Source: Calamus simplicifolius (lineage: Eukaryota > Streptophyta > Magnoliopsida > Arecales > Arecaceae). Taken from it: 64,000 nt of DNA. Location of the stretch: NCBI GenBank assembly GCA_900491605.1, contig UESW01004079.1, forward strand, positions 1,483,012 through 1,547,011, in the 5' to 3' direction. The translations under genes were made by a program, and so were the position numbers. Positions within the stretch are counted from its first letter, which is position 1. The number at the start of each line of letters is the position of its first letter. The notes under the pieces are model-generated. The model made no database searches and was not told the origin of the DNA. It saw only the letters and a list, made by a program, of their open reading frames with translations. This document shows positions 21,501-31,941 of the stretch, one piece after another.

Positions 21501-24030
21501 AACATTGCTAACAGAGGAAACATATAAAAAATGAAAAATACTTAACAAAAAAAAAACTATATATTGCAACTCTTGATTACTTGTGGACACCTAAAACATC
21601 CATAGCTATCCAAGGGCATAAAAGTAGCATTTTAAAAATTTTAAAATATTCTTAATGACTGTAGGACTGTCAACAACAGATATCAAGTGTGAGGATGCTC
21701 CTTTTGATCCTAAGGACCTGTTCTCTAGTTTCTTAAATCCCAGTTCTTTATTTTTAGCCATTCTAGATGTGACCAACCATCCTTGTACCAGTGGACAGAC
21801 CTTTCATAGCAATCTTAGGATCTTCAAAATAAACTTGTCATCTTTGCCTATGTTCTAGCTAACACAATGACTTACTAGGGTACGATCGGACACCTAAGTT
21901 TTGGTAGATTAGCAGCCAATGAAGGTTAATAAAATATAACACATTGCGTGTTACACAACTCCTTTTTCTTTTTTCTCCCTCATGATTGGTGCCAAAAAAA
22001 AGTTCCTTTGAGTTAGGGAAGCACACTAAGGAGAGGGCCAATTTAACTCATGGAGTGCATAGCAGCCCATGATTTGATACCAGACGACATAATAACTGCC
22101 CGAATTTTCAATCAGGAGGTAAGGACAAGGTTCCAAGAAACAGATAATTCTAGCGTATAACCATTTTTGATTTTGGTAATGATCTTCCTAGAAGGATGGA
22201 ATTTACAACTTTCCAATTCTACCAAGCTAACATGAACTGAGACTTGGTACAGGGGTTGTGTACTGAGCTTTGGTTTGCTAAACCGACACATGTGCTCGAC
22301 ATACCAATACTGTACAAGTGTGGTAGTGGAATGGGGTTCAATACCAAGATGGTGAGCATTGCATTGGACTATGTTTAATTTGTAGGTCAAGGTATCAACG
22401 CTGACAAGGCACGTTTATGTGTCCTTAAGTGGCACTTATTAGGCAATATGGAAATCAAATCAAGTCATAAAAGCTAGTAGGGCCCATTTTATATACCTTA
22501 AAAGGGCACTTATCAGACATTATGGACATCAATCATATACAGTGCTTGCTCTAGCTATTAAATAGGGAGGGCTCTAGCATCCCCACAAATTGAGCAAAAT
22601 CATGAAACATTCCCATTCCACTAGTTTGTCTGATCTGTCTCTCCTATATTCTCTTTGTTTTATCCTTTCATATTCTGTTGAAGGGTTGGATATATTTCTC
22701 TGTTGTTTGAGAACTAGTCACAGAACATCTATTATCCGTAATGTTCTCAATCCTAGGGTAGTAGCAAACTTATTAAGCTCTCTATGAACTATAAAGTATT
22801 ACGAGAAAATGGTAGATGGTCTTTTGAAAAATGTTATAAAATAAAATGTTGGCATAATGGGTTCCACAATTATTTTTTTCTTATTCAATATTCTCTTGTA
22901 CAATATTCAATGAACATGTAATCCCTTCTCTAGTCTTATGTTTTTCACGTGTTCTTTGCATTTCTTAATGACCAGAATTACAATAAAAATACAACTGTTT
23001 TAATTTAGATTTATTGATGTTTAACAGGCATGGGTGTTACTTGATTTAAATTTATATGCTGTCACATTGTTGTCAAGGTTGTATATTCTAATTATACAAG
23101 CACATGCAATAATACATTGTGAAAGTAGGAGAATAGAATACAAAGACTAGATGAAAATGGGTGGGTGGGGGGATATGAGGACTCTAATATATTTGGATCT
23201 TGTAGCATTAAGTTTGTTTGCTTTCTATTTTCTTTCTTTCCTTGTTTGAGTGTGGGGGTGGAGAAGAGGATGGGTCTTCGGACAGCAGACATATTATGTT
23301 TCTAACCAATTACGCCCATGCATCTAATCTGCACAACATTGTGTAACAAAGTTTGGACGCAGAGAGCAAATAGTTTTCCAAGGGCTAAGCTAATAAATGC
23401 TCAGACTTCTCATAAGGATCATATAGAGCCTGTTGATTTCAATGTATATGACTGATATTTGTTTTACTTATTATTGTGTTTGCTCTACTGCTGAATAAAT
23501 AATTAATATATCACCATCAGGTGCATATGGACTGCACCTGTTAAAAACCCCTGCAAAAAAAGTAAAGATAATAGTGACTATTGAACTATATGCATATGAT
23601 GTTACGATGGAACTATACGTGTATGATGCTAATAAACTATCATGTTTACTTGGATTATGGACTGTATTGCATGGAAATGGACACAAGAATTGGATACACA
23701 TTTTACAAGCATGTGACTTGTTATATATCAAAAAGGTCAGAAGTTCATCAGTGTGGTGGCAAATTGCTTCTAACAAGTTACCTAACACATAGCTTAGTAG
23801 CTTAACTCTTTATACTGGCGTGGAGCTGCTGGATGCTTGTGATCAGCAGGAATAGGACCCTTTGACAGAACCATCATACCAGTTTTCAGTAGCTGAAGCT
23901 CAAGATGAAGTTTCTCATCTAGGAAACCATACTCTCTCCACAAGCCATAGAGGCTTAAAAAAAGCTACTCGTCTAAGTAGAGAGATGGGACAGGAAATCA
24001 GGCTAATTAAAAAAAAGCTACTCGCCTAAG
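18599..24030. other. Intronic or downstream DNA of IDM1-like copy A
   Basis: No further exon recognised. The stretch matches 46,877-56,951 of copy B apart from the copia element inserted there. An old internal duplication is visible: about 20,215-20,630 and 20,640-21,065 share GATTTTTTCTGATTTCCCC, CTACCATGGAAGTTCCTGCT, GACCCAAATCATCCCTG and GATCTAGATATGTT-like blocks in order. The open frame at 21,655-21,858 survives in both copies but has no family resemblance, and the copies are too similar for this to mean selection. Confidence 0.6.
20215..21065. repeat. Diverged tandem duplication, ~425-bp unit
   Basis: Two ordered, diverged copies at about 20,215-20,630 and 20,640-21,065, also present in block B at about 53,095-53,940. 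The duplication therefore predates the A/B block duplication. Confidence 0.6.
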
Positions 24031-24973
24031 TTTAGGAGTTGTTGTGTGTTCTTGTCTTCCCTGGTCGAGGGTTCCTTTTACCCATTTTAGAGTCTGTGAG
24101 ACTCGAGGTGTAACCATCTGTTAGAGTATTTATGATAGGGGCAGCATAGTGGGGCTTGCCTTGTTATGACTTGTCAGAGTTGTAGGTCATGTCCCATCTA
24201 ATGTGCATGGCTACAGCCGGTTGATAGGCCAGGTCTTGCCAGAGTGGGTGGCCACTTGATTTGGACGGCTGCTGTAGGCTGTTGCAGGCTTGCAAGGCAT
24301 AGACAGTCATTACGATGTTTGCCAGATATATTCCCCACGTCGTACGTTCGTTGTCCTATGCGGACAGTGGTAGAGCCAAGCATGTGGGGGCCGCAAGCAA
24401 CAGGTGCAGCCACGTGGCGGCCACAGGCGATAGCGGGCCACGTGGAGGCCGCTGACTTGTTAGAGTTGAGGCCGCCTTAAAGCTGGGGCCGAGTCCGAAG
24501 ACAAGGCCGTCTTGGAGGCTAGGTCCGAGTTCGGAGATGAGGCCGCCTTGAAGCTGGAGCCGAGTCCGAAAATGAGGCCGCCTTGAAGCTAGGGCCACCT
24601 TGGAGCTAGGGCCGAGTTTGGAGATGAGGCCGCCTTAAAGCTGAGACCACCTTGGAGCTGGGGTCGAGTCTGGAGAGGCCGCCTTGGAGCTGGGGCCACC
24701 TTGGATGAGACAAGGCCGGTGAGGATGGGCGAGTTCGGCGAGGATGGGCTGACTTGCCAAGCCTGACGAGAATGGGCGAGGCCGGCGAGGATGAGGTCGA
24801 TTGGGACAGGCCAAGGCCGGTGAGGATGGGTAAGGCCGACGAGGATGGGCCGATTGGGATGACGAGGATGGACCGATTGGGACGACGAGAATGGGCCGAC
24901 TTGTCGGGGCCGACTGGGATGGTCCAGCCCCAATGCGATCACTATTGCCCATGGGGGTTCACTGGCCCTATCA
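24031..24973 (-). mobile_element. LTR of the GC-rich retroelement family (truncated), block A
   Basis: The left part (TTAGGAGTTGTTG, TTACCCATTTTAGAGTCTGTGA, GGGGCAGCATAGTGGGGCTTG) is a diverged match to 11,690-11,850 of the solo LTR, so it belongs to a related family. About 24,470-24,930 is a run of GCCGAG and GAGGATGGGC repeats. It ends GGCCCTATCA at 24,973, the TGAT...ATCA terminus type of the other copies. The outer left end is missing. By comparison with 37,718-41,559 the sense is minus, making this the downstream (3') LTR. Confidence 0.65.
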
Positions 24974-25655
24974 GACGTCCCCACACTCCTAAGTTTGTGC
25001 AACCACGTGCCTTACATCCTCCAAACAAAAGGAGTGTAGAACTTTTTTTATCTTTGCACTTGTCTTTTCACGCTTTGAGCTTTGACCCCTTTCGAGTGGA
25101 GGGATCTTTTCGCATTGCTTTTGATGTTGATAATTTTGGTCTGCCCTTGTGCGAACTTGTGACTTCGTCTGCATGCTTTCTGAAGCTGCGCGTTTGCCTG
25201 CTCAAAAACTTTAGGCAATGTTGAAGGTAAGTTGATTACCTTTGACTGGCTGAGGGCAGCCAGTAATCCTCTCCCGACGCAGAGTTTGGAAGTGGATGCC
25301 CATCAATTGTGAGTTTGAAGTTGATCTCTCCCGCTGTGAGCCGACTTGGGGCTTCTAATTGGCTTGCTGAGGGCGACTTGTTGCCATCTATTGTAAGTGT
25401 CTAATTTGAGTAAAGGTCTTACCCAATTAGTTATTGACTGCTAAGGTAAAGTTGAGGCCGAAGTCGAGATGAGGCCGCTGGGGCAGAGATAGAGCTGCTG
25501 AGGCCGCAATGATGCCGCTGAGGCAGAGATGGAGCGTAGCCTGGATGGCCGAATAGATCAGAGTCCTACCTGGGAAGTTGGCTGAATTTTCTTGGTCAAC
25601 TGGGAGCAACCAGCCTTGTCAACAATGAGCTAGGGAGTTGGTCTACCCCAACTAT

Positions 25656-25960
25656 GAGTTGATCTTATCTTCTTGGCTGGCTGAGAGTAGCTAGTACCAT
25701 CAGCTGTGAGCTGGGGAGTTAGTCTCTTGCAACTGTGAGCTGATCTTGTCTTCTTGGCTGGCTGAGAGTGGCCAGCACCGTCAGCTGTGAGCTGAGAAGT
25801 TGGTCTCTCCCAACTGTGAGCTAATCTTATCTTCTTAGCTAGCTGAGAGTGACCAACATCATTAGCTGTGAGCTGGGAAGTTGGTCTCTCATGCTGTGAG
25901 CTGACTTAGTCTTTTTGGCTGGCTGAGAGTGACCAGCACCGTCAGCTGTGAGCGGGTTGG
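25656..25960. repeat. 81-bp tandem repeat, four units
   Basis: Unit starts (GAGYTGATCTTRTCTTCTTGG variants) are at 25,656, 25,737, 25,818 and 25,898. Each contains GGCTGGCTGAGAGTGGCCAG and GTCAGCTGTGAGCTG. Block B has five units. The period is a multiple of three and reads on the minus strand as 27-residue repeats (GAGHSQPAKK), but there is no sign of a complete gene. Confidence 0.85.
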
Positions 25961-26149
25961 TCATTGGCCACTGAGGCAAGTTGAGGCCATCGAGAGCCTT
26001 TTTGGAATCGCCTTAGATGGTGACCCGAGGGTACTGGGACCATGCTCGGATGCCTTTTTGGACCACCTAGCTTTGTAGCTTTTTGCCTTTGCATCGTGTT
26101 TGATGTCGATGCCAATTAGAGGCTTGAAAACCGTTTTCTTTGGAACTAC

Positions 26150-26640
26150 CTTGGGGGTTTCTTCGGTCGGCCCGAGTGGTGACCCGAGAGTTGCCTAGGC
26201 CGTCGGGGTTCTTTTTCTTTACAACCACCTCGGGGGTTTCTTTGGCCGGCTTGAGTGGTGATCCGAGAGCCGTCTGGTTTGTCGGGATCCTTTTTCTTCA
26301 CAACCGCCTCGGGGGTTTCTTCGATTGGCCCAAGTGGTGATTGGATAGCTGCCTAGGCCGTTGGGCCCTTTTTCTTCACAATTGCCTTGGGGGTTTCTTC
26401 GGCTGGCTCTAGTGGTGACCCGAGAACCGCTTGGACCGTCGGGGTTCTTTTGGAACCGCCTCAGGGGTTTCTTTGCGCTAGCCCAAGGGGTGACCCGAGA
26501 GTCGTCGAAATCATTGAAGATCTTGAACCACCTTGGGGCTTTCTTCGGCCGGCCCGAGGGTGACCTTATAGTCGCGAGACCGTCAGGGTTCTTTTGGAAC
26601 CACCTCAGGGTTTCTTTACGCCGGCTCGAGGGGTGACCCG
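26150..26640. repeat. ~79-bp tandem repeat, about seven units
   Basis: GGGGGTTTCTTCGG-type words recur at about 26,153, 26,232, 26,311, 26,389, 26,464, 26,535 and 26,610, each followed by GGCCCGAGTGGTGACCCGAG or a variant. The same repeat is at about 59,115-59,600, and single units occur near 39,775-39,900. Confidence 0.85.
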
Positions 26641-26659
26641 AGAGTCGCTGGAATCATTA

Positions 26660-27071
26660 TATTGACCCAATTATTGATTTTAATGAATAATAAAAGTCAT
26701 ATGAGTATATTCCTTAGGTTACTAATGATTTTGATTAAATGTTTCAGATATTTAAATGTTTAAATAATCAAAATCTAAAGGAAAATTGAGTTTGATCCGA
26801 TTATAATATCATGTGTCAAAAGTTCAGACATTAGAGCTGACTCTAGAAGGATTAGAGAGCCGACCCAGGACTGTATCATAACCCTTTGGCACTTTCGGCA
26901 CGATTAGAGCCGATTCTGTAGTTATTAGAGCCGACTCTAATCAGAAGACAGTAAGTCCCTATTTCTGCATCAAATTAGAGTTGACTCTGTAGAGTATTAG
27001 AGCCGACTCTAATAACAAAACAGAGACTGATTTTTTGAAGCTCAAATTAGAGCCGGCTCCCGTATTTGCTA
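26660..27071 (+). mobile_element. Sirevirus-like copia LTR fragment, block A
   Basis: Starts at a mutated terminus (TATTGACCCAATTATTGATT; block B has the intact TGTTGACCC at 59,626) with the AATTATTGATTTTAATGAATAA wording I associate with Sirevirus (Maximus) LTR ends. Within it the near-palindrome TTAGAGCCGACTCTAA and variants recur. It is cut off at about 27,071 by the foldback element. No matching second LTR or interior is present. Confidence 0.5.
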
Positions 27072-28378
27072 GAGCAAGACGTCATTGGTAAGAGCAAGAC
27101 GTCAAATTATGCTTTTGAATAACAATAATGAATCTAATTATGATTTAAAATATATTATCTCATGGACTTTATACATGCCATTGGCATGAGAAAGAGATCA
27201 AGAAACAATCCATACAAAAAATAAAACTAAAAATAAAGACATCCACCAAATGACCTATATGACTATCCCTATTTAGGCATCAATACATCTAGAGTCCTTA
27301 GGAGAAGATATCCTTGAAACGTTATCATATTAAAGTATTTATCGAAATAACATCCAAGAAAACCTTTTAAATTGAAATCATATCTATCTAATGAAACTAT
27401 ATATAATAATAAACACCATTTAACCATCTAAAATAGTTGAGAAAAGGCTTAGTTGAGTTGAGTATTTAACCATTTAAAACTAAAAATTGTTGGCTCCTAT
27501 ATTGTAATGAAGATATCGTTTCATTCTTATCATTGGAAAGAGCAAGATATCAAATTATGCTTTTGAATAACAATAATAAATTAGATTATGCTTTAAAATA
27601 TATGCCATTGGTAAGAGAAAGACATCAAAAAACAGTCTATAAACACAAAAAAAAGTATTTAAAAATATACTCCAAATAACCTTTATGACTGTCTCTGTCT
27701 AGGCATTGATACATTTATAATCCATAGGAAAAGATATGCTTGAAACTTTATCGTAATAAAATATTTACCGAAATAAGTTCCAGGAAAATCTTTTGATTGA
27801 TTTGAATACGTATCTATCTAATGAAAAAATATATAATAATTAACACCATTTAACCATTTGAAACCAAAATGTCAGCTGTCGTATTGTAATAATGATATCA
27901 CTTCATTCTTGCTATTAGTGAGAGCAAGGCATCAAAAAATAAGCTATAAAAGCAAAGTTACGCAACAAAAAAGGTACTTCACAATGTTTATAAACCTAAA
28001 AAAAATCAAATAATCCTATTATCATCTCTGTTTGATCATCGACATGCCCAAAAGCCATCAGAGAGGATCCTTCTCTTTCGATCTGTCTCATACCATCCAT
28101 ACCTAAAAAATTCAGATGTGGGTCTGTGATGCTGCTTCAATCTTCAAAGCCTCAGGAAGTAAAGCCGTAAGATCTGCATATAGAGGTATGTTCATCTCAT
28201 ATAGAGAGGGTAGAGATACTGTAAGTAAAATAATATATTCAACATTTGCTATATTTTTATGCATTTTCTATTCAAACTAGTTATTTCCCACAAGATTATT
28301 ATGTTGATTAATCTAAAACAGGAAAAAGTGATCAGTATTTTAATTGCATTCTTCATGATAAAAATTTTGATGTTTTAT
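27072..28378. mobile_element. Large foldback element A, left inverted arm
   Basis: Reverse-complement match to 33,163-34,465. Both arms hold, in mirrored order, the ATGCCATTGGCATGAGAAAG block, the GGAGAAGATATCCTTGAAAC block, the AAAGGTTTTCTTGGATGTTA block and the TGTCTGTGATGCTGCTTC block. The arm itself is built of repeated subunits (anchors such as CACTTCATTCTTGCTATTAG). The outer end abuts the Sirevirus LTR piece with a duplicated GAGCAAGACGTC (27,072-27,083 and 27,092-27,103). Confidence 0.85.
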
Positions 28379-29533
28379 TGATAGATATTTTTTTAAAAAA
28401 AATCTATAACAAGCACTCCAATTAGACCGTCTATATCTCTCCTTTTGTTCCCTTTTCTGTGTGCATATAACATATTTGGAGCTACATGTTTATAAATATA
28501 TATGCTAAATTTTTGAGCCTTTCACAAAAGGTCATATAATATGTAAAAAATTTCATCTTGAAATTATTTATTCTTGTTCTGTACTTATAAATATGCTTTT
28601 GATGTATACAGAATGACTAGTTGTGATTTACAATATAGTTTTATTGGACTTAAATAATTTGACCATGTAAATTGGTTGAAAATTAGCTAAGTTGGGAAAT
28701 CACTAAGTTAATATATGCATAGAATGATTGGTTAGATTGTGTATGCCAACAGCCAGCAAATTTAGAATTTCAATGGGACAATGTCAAAGGTATGGATTGA
28801 CATGGAAATAATGCAATGCCAATAAGACTTTCTGGGCCCAAAAAAATGTGGATAATTTGCATGCCTGCTACTCAAAATCATTTTTTGCTCCATAATAATT
28901 GTCAGCAATGTAATCAAATACCTACTTGAGCTGTAATTTTGGATCTATGGTCTTCTCTCAAGTTACCTATACCAAATACTTGGGATGCACCACTCAAGCA
29001 CTGAACCGTGACCTTCTCCGATAACCAAAAAGAGAAGCCCATAACCTCCTTCTAAGGGAGGAGAGCTATTACCAGCATAGCATTGCCCACTTCATAGCCA
29101 TGATCCATTTTTTGAAGCTAATCTGGCAAATAATTGGGAGCAAGATAGCGGGAATATAATAGCTAGAAGAAAGAAATTGCCTAATATTTGAGAATTCCAT
29201 AAATTGATGCTGAGGAGGATTCAGGCTATAAGCCAAGCTTTGCCTAGCCCATGTTGGAGCCTTTTCAAGCTCTCTTGGTTTCCTTACGGTCCACAAAATA
29301 AAAGAAAGAAAAAAGGGATGGCTTAATAATTAATTGGACAGCTGTTACCTTTGGGAGGTGGGGGAGGGGAGGAAATCCCCTATCTCAATCTTTTTTCTAG
29401 ATGAAAACTTTCTCATTTTTATGCCAATAATACCCTTACCTAAAATGCTTGTTCAGTGTTTCCCAGTTGTTTGAACTTTGAAGGACTAGCGATAAACCAA
29501 AACGCATGCCCCTTTCTAATGCCTCTCAAGCTC

Positions 29534-29538
29534 CTTTA
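29534..29538. repeat. Target-site duplication CTTTA, left
   Basis: Repeated at 31,116-31,120. Single in the empty sites at 32,737-32,741 and 62,498-62,502. Confidence 0.95.
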
Positions 29539-29883
29539 TGTTGGAATTAATTTGTAATAAATGAGTGTGGAAGTCTAAGTGTCTTTTGTATTTTCTATGT
29601 GACATTAATGAGTGTGGAAGTCTAAGAGATATCTAGAAGAATGAAGAGTCAGTTATGAAAATGAAGAGTCACATTGGAAGACTAAAAGGTTACATTATGA
29701 TGTATTTATGAGAGAAGCTCAATAGACATTTTCTATGTCTATAAATAGGTCAATATGTATTGAGTTTAAGTGAGTGAGAAAAGTTTATGAAATGAAATTC
29801 TAAATGCTATTACTCCCACTCCAAGCATTTTCTCTTGAGCATTATCCAAGTACCTATCTATCAAAGTTTTATTTTATCCTACA
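29539..29883 (+). repeat. 5' LTR of the small copia-type element
   Basis: 345 bp, TG...CA. Contains TCTATAAATAGG near 29,737-29,748, the likely TATA box. Seven substitutions against the right LTR (six transitions, one T/G), no indels. Confidence 0.95.
29737..29748 (+). promoter_or_regulatory. TATA box in the 5' LTR
   Basis: TCTATAAATAGG lies about 135 bp before the LTR end, a usual place for a plant LTR core promoter. The same word is in the right LTR. Confidence 0.6.
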
Positions 29884-29885
29884 AT

Positions 29886-29897
29886 TGGTATCAGAGC
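29886..29897 (+). other. Primer-binding site, initiator methionine tRNA type
   Basis: TGGTATCAGAGC two bases after the LTR end; complementary to the 3' end of plant initiator tRNA-Met and standard for copia elements. Sets the element sense as plus. Confidence 0.92.
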
Positions 29898-29959
29898 TAG
29901 GTCGATCCCACAAAAAAAAAAAGTGGCATGAAGTAGAGAGCTACAGAGGCAGAGAGCCA

Positions 29960-30745
29960 AAGAGCCTGGTAGATCCTGAAGCAAACCACAGAGCCAAAGA
30001 GTCAAGGAGCAGTTGCAGAGCTAGAGAAAGCTCCGAGTGCAGAAGGTGCTCGTACAAGAGTTGCTCGTGAAGCCGTGATCTATATCCTCCAGCAAGGTGA
30101 TAAGTTTCCAGATCAAAAGGAATCCGTTGAGAAGTGTGCAAGTCCAAGATAAGAGGGACTTTGCAAAAGGAAAGAAGACAAGAGTGGTCTTCAGAGGTTG
30201 TGCAAAATGGAGGATGAGAAGGTAATAGTTGTGGTTGCGCCATATAAGGTAATGCTCAAAGAAATGCTTGAAAAACTAAATTTTCTCCTGCAAGGTATAC
30301 AAGTGAAAAGTTTGGACCAGATCATTCTTCAAGTTTCGTGGCAACAGTTATTTTTGAAGATATAAGTGAAAGTTTTATGATCGATGGTCCTGTTACTTTG
30401 TCAAAGAAGGAAGCAGAAAATACTGCAGCATTACAAGCAATTATCTATTTGAAAAATACTTATAATATTACTGTGAAAGATGTGCATTTTCAGGAAATTG
30501 AAGCTGTCAAGCTATCAACACAAAATATGCATAAGCCTATGAAGAGTTGAAGAACAAATATGAAGATGTAATGAAAGAATTACATGAGTTGAAGCAGACA
30601 ATAAAAAAAAAGAGTTATCATAGAAGATGAAGAAAGAGTGATTGAAGTAGATACAAGATATCCATATCATACATCAAAGAGAAGAGCATGTGCCATAAGA
30701 GATTTTTCTCCTGGTTGCAGTTCAAATCAGTAATTGAAGATATTA
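29960..30745 (+). pseudogene. Captured or evolved coding region with a dsRNA-binding-like domain
   Basis: Pieces in element sense: about 29,960-30,143 encodes GARTRVAREAVIYILQQGDK and ends at TAA. ATG at 30,207 opens MEDEKVIVVVAPYKVMLKEM, then after a one-base shift near 30,290 comes YTSEKFGPDHSSSFVATVIF, then GPVTLSKKEAENTAALQAII. The helix, GPDH.S.F.ATV and SKKEAENTAA.QA pattern is that of a double-stranded-RNA-binding domain, close to plant DRB-type domains. A second shift near 30,535 leads to a likely coiled coil (ELKNKYEDVMKELHELKQTI), and a third, in an A-run near 30,605, to IEDEERVIEVDTRYP and a basic tail with RACAIRDFSPGC ending at 30,735. Host origin and function are inference; the shifts make it a pseudogene in this copy. 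Confidence 0.65.
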
Positions 30746-30770
30746 TGAAAAATTACAAATTAAGGGGAGA

Positions 30771-31115
30771 TGTTGGAATTAATTTGTAATAAATGAGTGT
30801 GGAAGTCTAAGTGTCTTTTGTATTTTCTATGTGACATTAATGAGTGTGGAAGTCTAAGAGATATCTAGAAGAATGAAGAGTCAGTTATGAAAACGAAGAG
30901 TCACATGGGAAGACTAAAAGGTTACATTATGATGTATTTATAAGAGAAGCTCAATAGGCATTTTCTATGTCTATAAATAGGTCAATATGTATTGAGTTTA
31001 AGTGAGTGGGAAAAGTTTATGAAATGAGATTCTAAATGCTATTACTCCCACTCCAAGCATTTCCTCTTGAGCATTATCCAAGTACCTATCTATCAAAGTT
31101 TTATTTTATCCTACA
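30771..31115 (+). repeat. 3' LTR of the small copia-type element
   Basis: 345 bp, directly after the purine tract; followed by the second CTTTA. Confidence 0.95.
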
Positions 31116-31120
31116 CTTTA
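31116..31120. repeat. Target-site duplication CTTTA, right
   Basis: Pairs with 29,534-29,538. Confidence 0.95.
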
Positions 31121-31941
31121 GGCTTCCTTATATATTCAATTCATTCATTTGTTTCGCCAATCTCTCTTAAATATCCCATCTCATTCCGCTTTCAATACAG
31201 TATCTTTTTCAATCTTACAATTCTTATACATTCACCTAGATTATTATCTCTAAGGAAAGCCTCCATTGCGCTATCTTCTGCCACCAGATAAGAAAGCTTT
31301 TTTTTCATTTCTACAGTGAGTGTGTATAGGGTTGTCAATAGGGACCACTTGATTAGATTAGGTCATCCAATTACCCAAGATAAAAGACTCGATTTGAGGA
31401 TTTGGAGTGTGGGTCCTCCCTTTATAGCTAACATATATCAAAACTACCATTTACTCTTTTGAGCCTTGAGTACCTAAATTCCAGCTGTCATTTCAATAAC
31501 TATGGATCATGGCTGATCCACTCCTATGAGAGTACATTTCGCACCTAATAAAACATCGAGATTTTTATCATGAAGAATGCAATTAAAATACTAATCACTT
31601 TTTTCTGTTTTAGATTAATTAGCATAATAATCTTATGGGAAATAACAAGTTTGAAAAGAAAATGCTTGAAAATATAACAAATGTTGAATATATTATTTTA
31701 CTTATAGTATCTCTACCCTTTCTATATAAGATGAACTCACCTCTAAGGCAAATCTTGTGGTTTTACTTCCGGAGGCTTTTGAAGGTTGAAGCAGCATCAC
31801 AGACCCACATCTGGATTTTTTAGGTATGGATGGTATGAGACAGATTGGAAAGAGAAGGATCCTCTCTGATGGCTTTTGGGCATGTCGATGGTCAAATAGA
31901 GATGATAATAGGATTATTGATTTTTTAGGTTTATGAACATT

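Larger units (their letters stand above)
24974..26659 (-). mobile_element. Non-coding interior of the GC-rich retroelement, block A
   Basis: No gag or pol frame is recognisable. The interior consists largely of tandem repeats: an ~81-bp unit at 25,656-25,960 and a ~79-bp unit at 26,150-26,640. Coding-free interiors of this kind are described for large retrotransposon derivatives (LARDs); calling it one is inference. The same segment is at 57,854-59,625. Confidence 0.6.
29539..31115 (+). mobile_element. Small non-autonomous copia-type LTR retroelement carrying host-like coding sequence
   Basis: A complete 1,577-bp element with 345-bp LTRs, TGTTGGAATT...ATCCTACA termini, a CTTTA target duplication, an initiator-methionine-tRNA-type primer site and a purine tract (TTAAGGGGAGA) just before the right LTR. 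The ~887-bp interior has no protease, integrase, reverse transcriptase or RNase H, so it must depend on another element. Instead it encodes coding-like pieces: an N-terminal stretch, a dsRNA-binding-like domain, a coiled coil and a basic tail. The LTRs differ at 7 of 345 positions, a moderately recent insertion. Size resembles TRIM elements, but the coding interior is unusual for those. Confidence 0.92.
11447..31941. repeat. Segmental duplication block A
   Basis: Order: LTR, IDM1-like exon 1, foldback arm, intron and two exons, GC-rich element, Sirevirus LTR piece, foldback element. The same order is found in block B at 40,516-63,090. The offset is about 28,985 bp at the start and about 32,965 at the end, the difference being explained mostly by the copia insertion and the smaller indels listed. 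Similarity by eye is in the high nineties percent over introns. Confidence 0.9.
28739..31941. repeat. Tandem duplication, first copy of the 1.62-kb unit
   Basis: Without the 1,577-bp insertion and its 5-bp duplication the unit is about 1,621 bp, matching the second copy (31,942-33,560, about 1,619 bp). The junction at 31,941/31,942 joins GGTTTATGAACATTG to TGTATGCCAACAGC with a TGT overlap. Only one copy of this unit exists in block B. Confidence 0.85.

Noticed and set aside
21655..21858. 67-residue open frame conserved in both blocks
   Set aside because: The blocks are recent duplicates, so shared openness is expected; no domain or splice context recognised.
24589..25002. Open frames of 105-156 residues on both strands
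   Set aside because: GC-rich LTR repeats again; the counterparts in block B differ in length and phase.
29069..29296. 75-residue minus-strand frame repeated at 32,295 and 62,037
   Set aside because: Part of the duplicated foldback interior; length varies between copies by frameshift.
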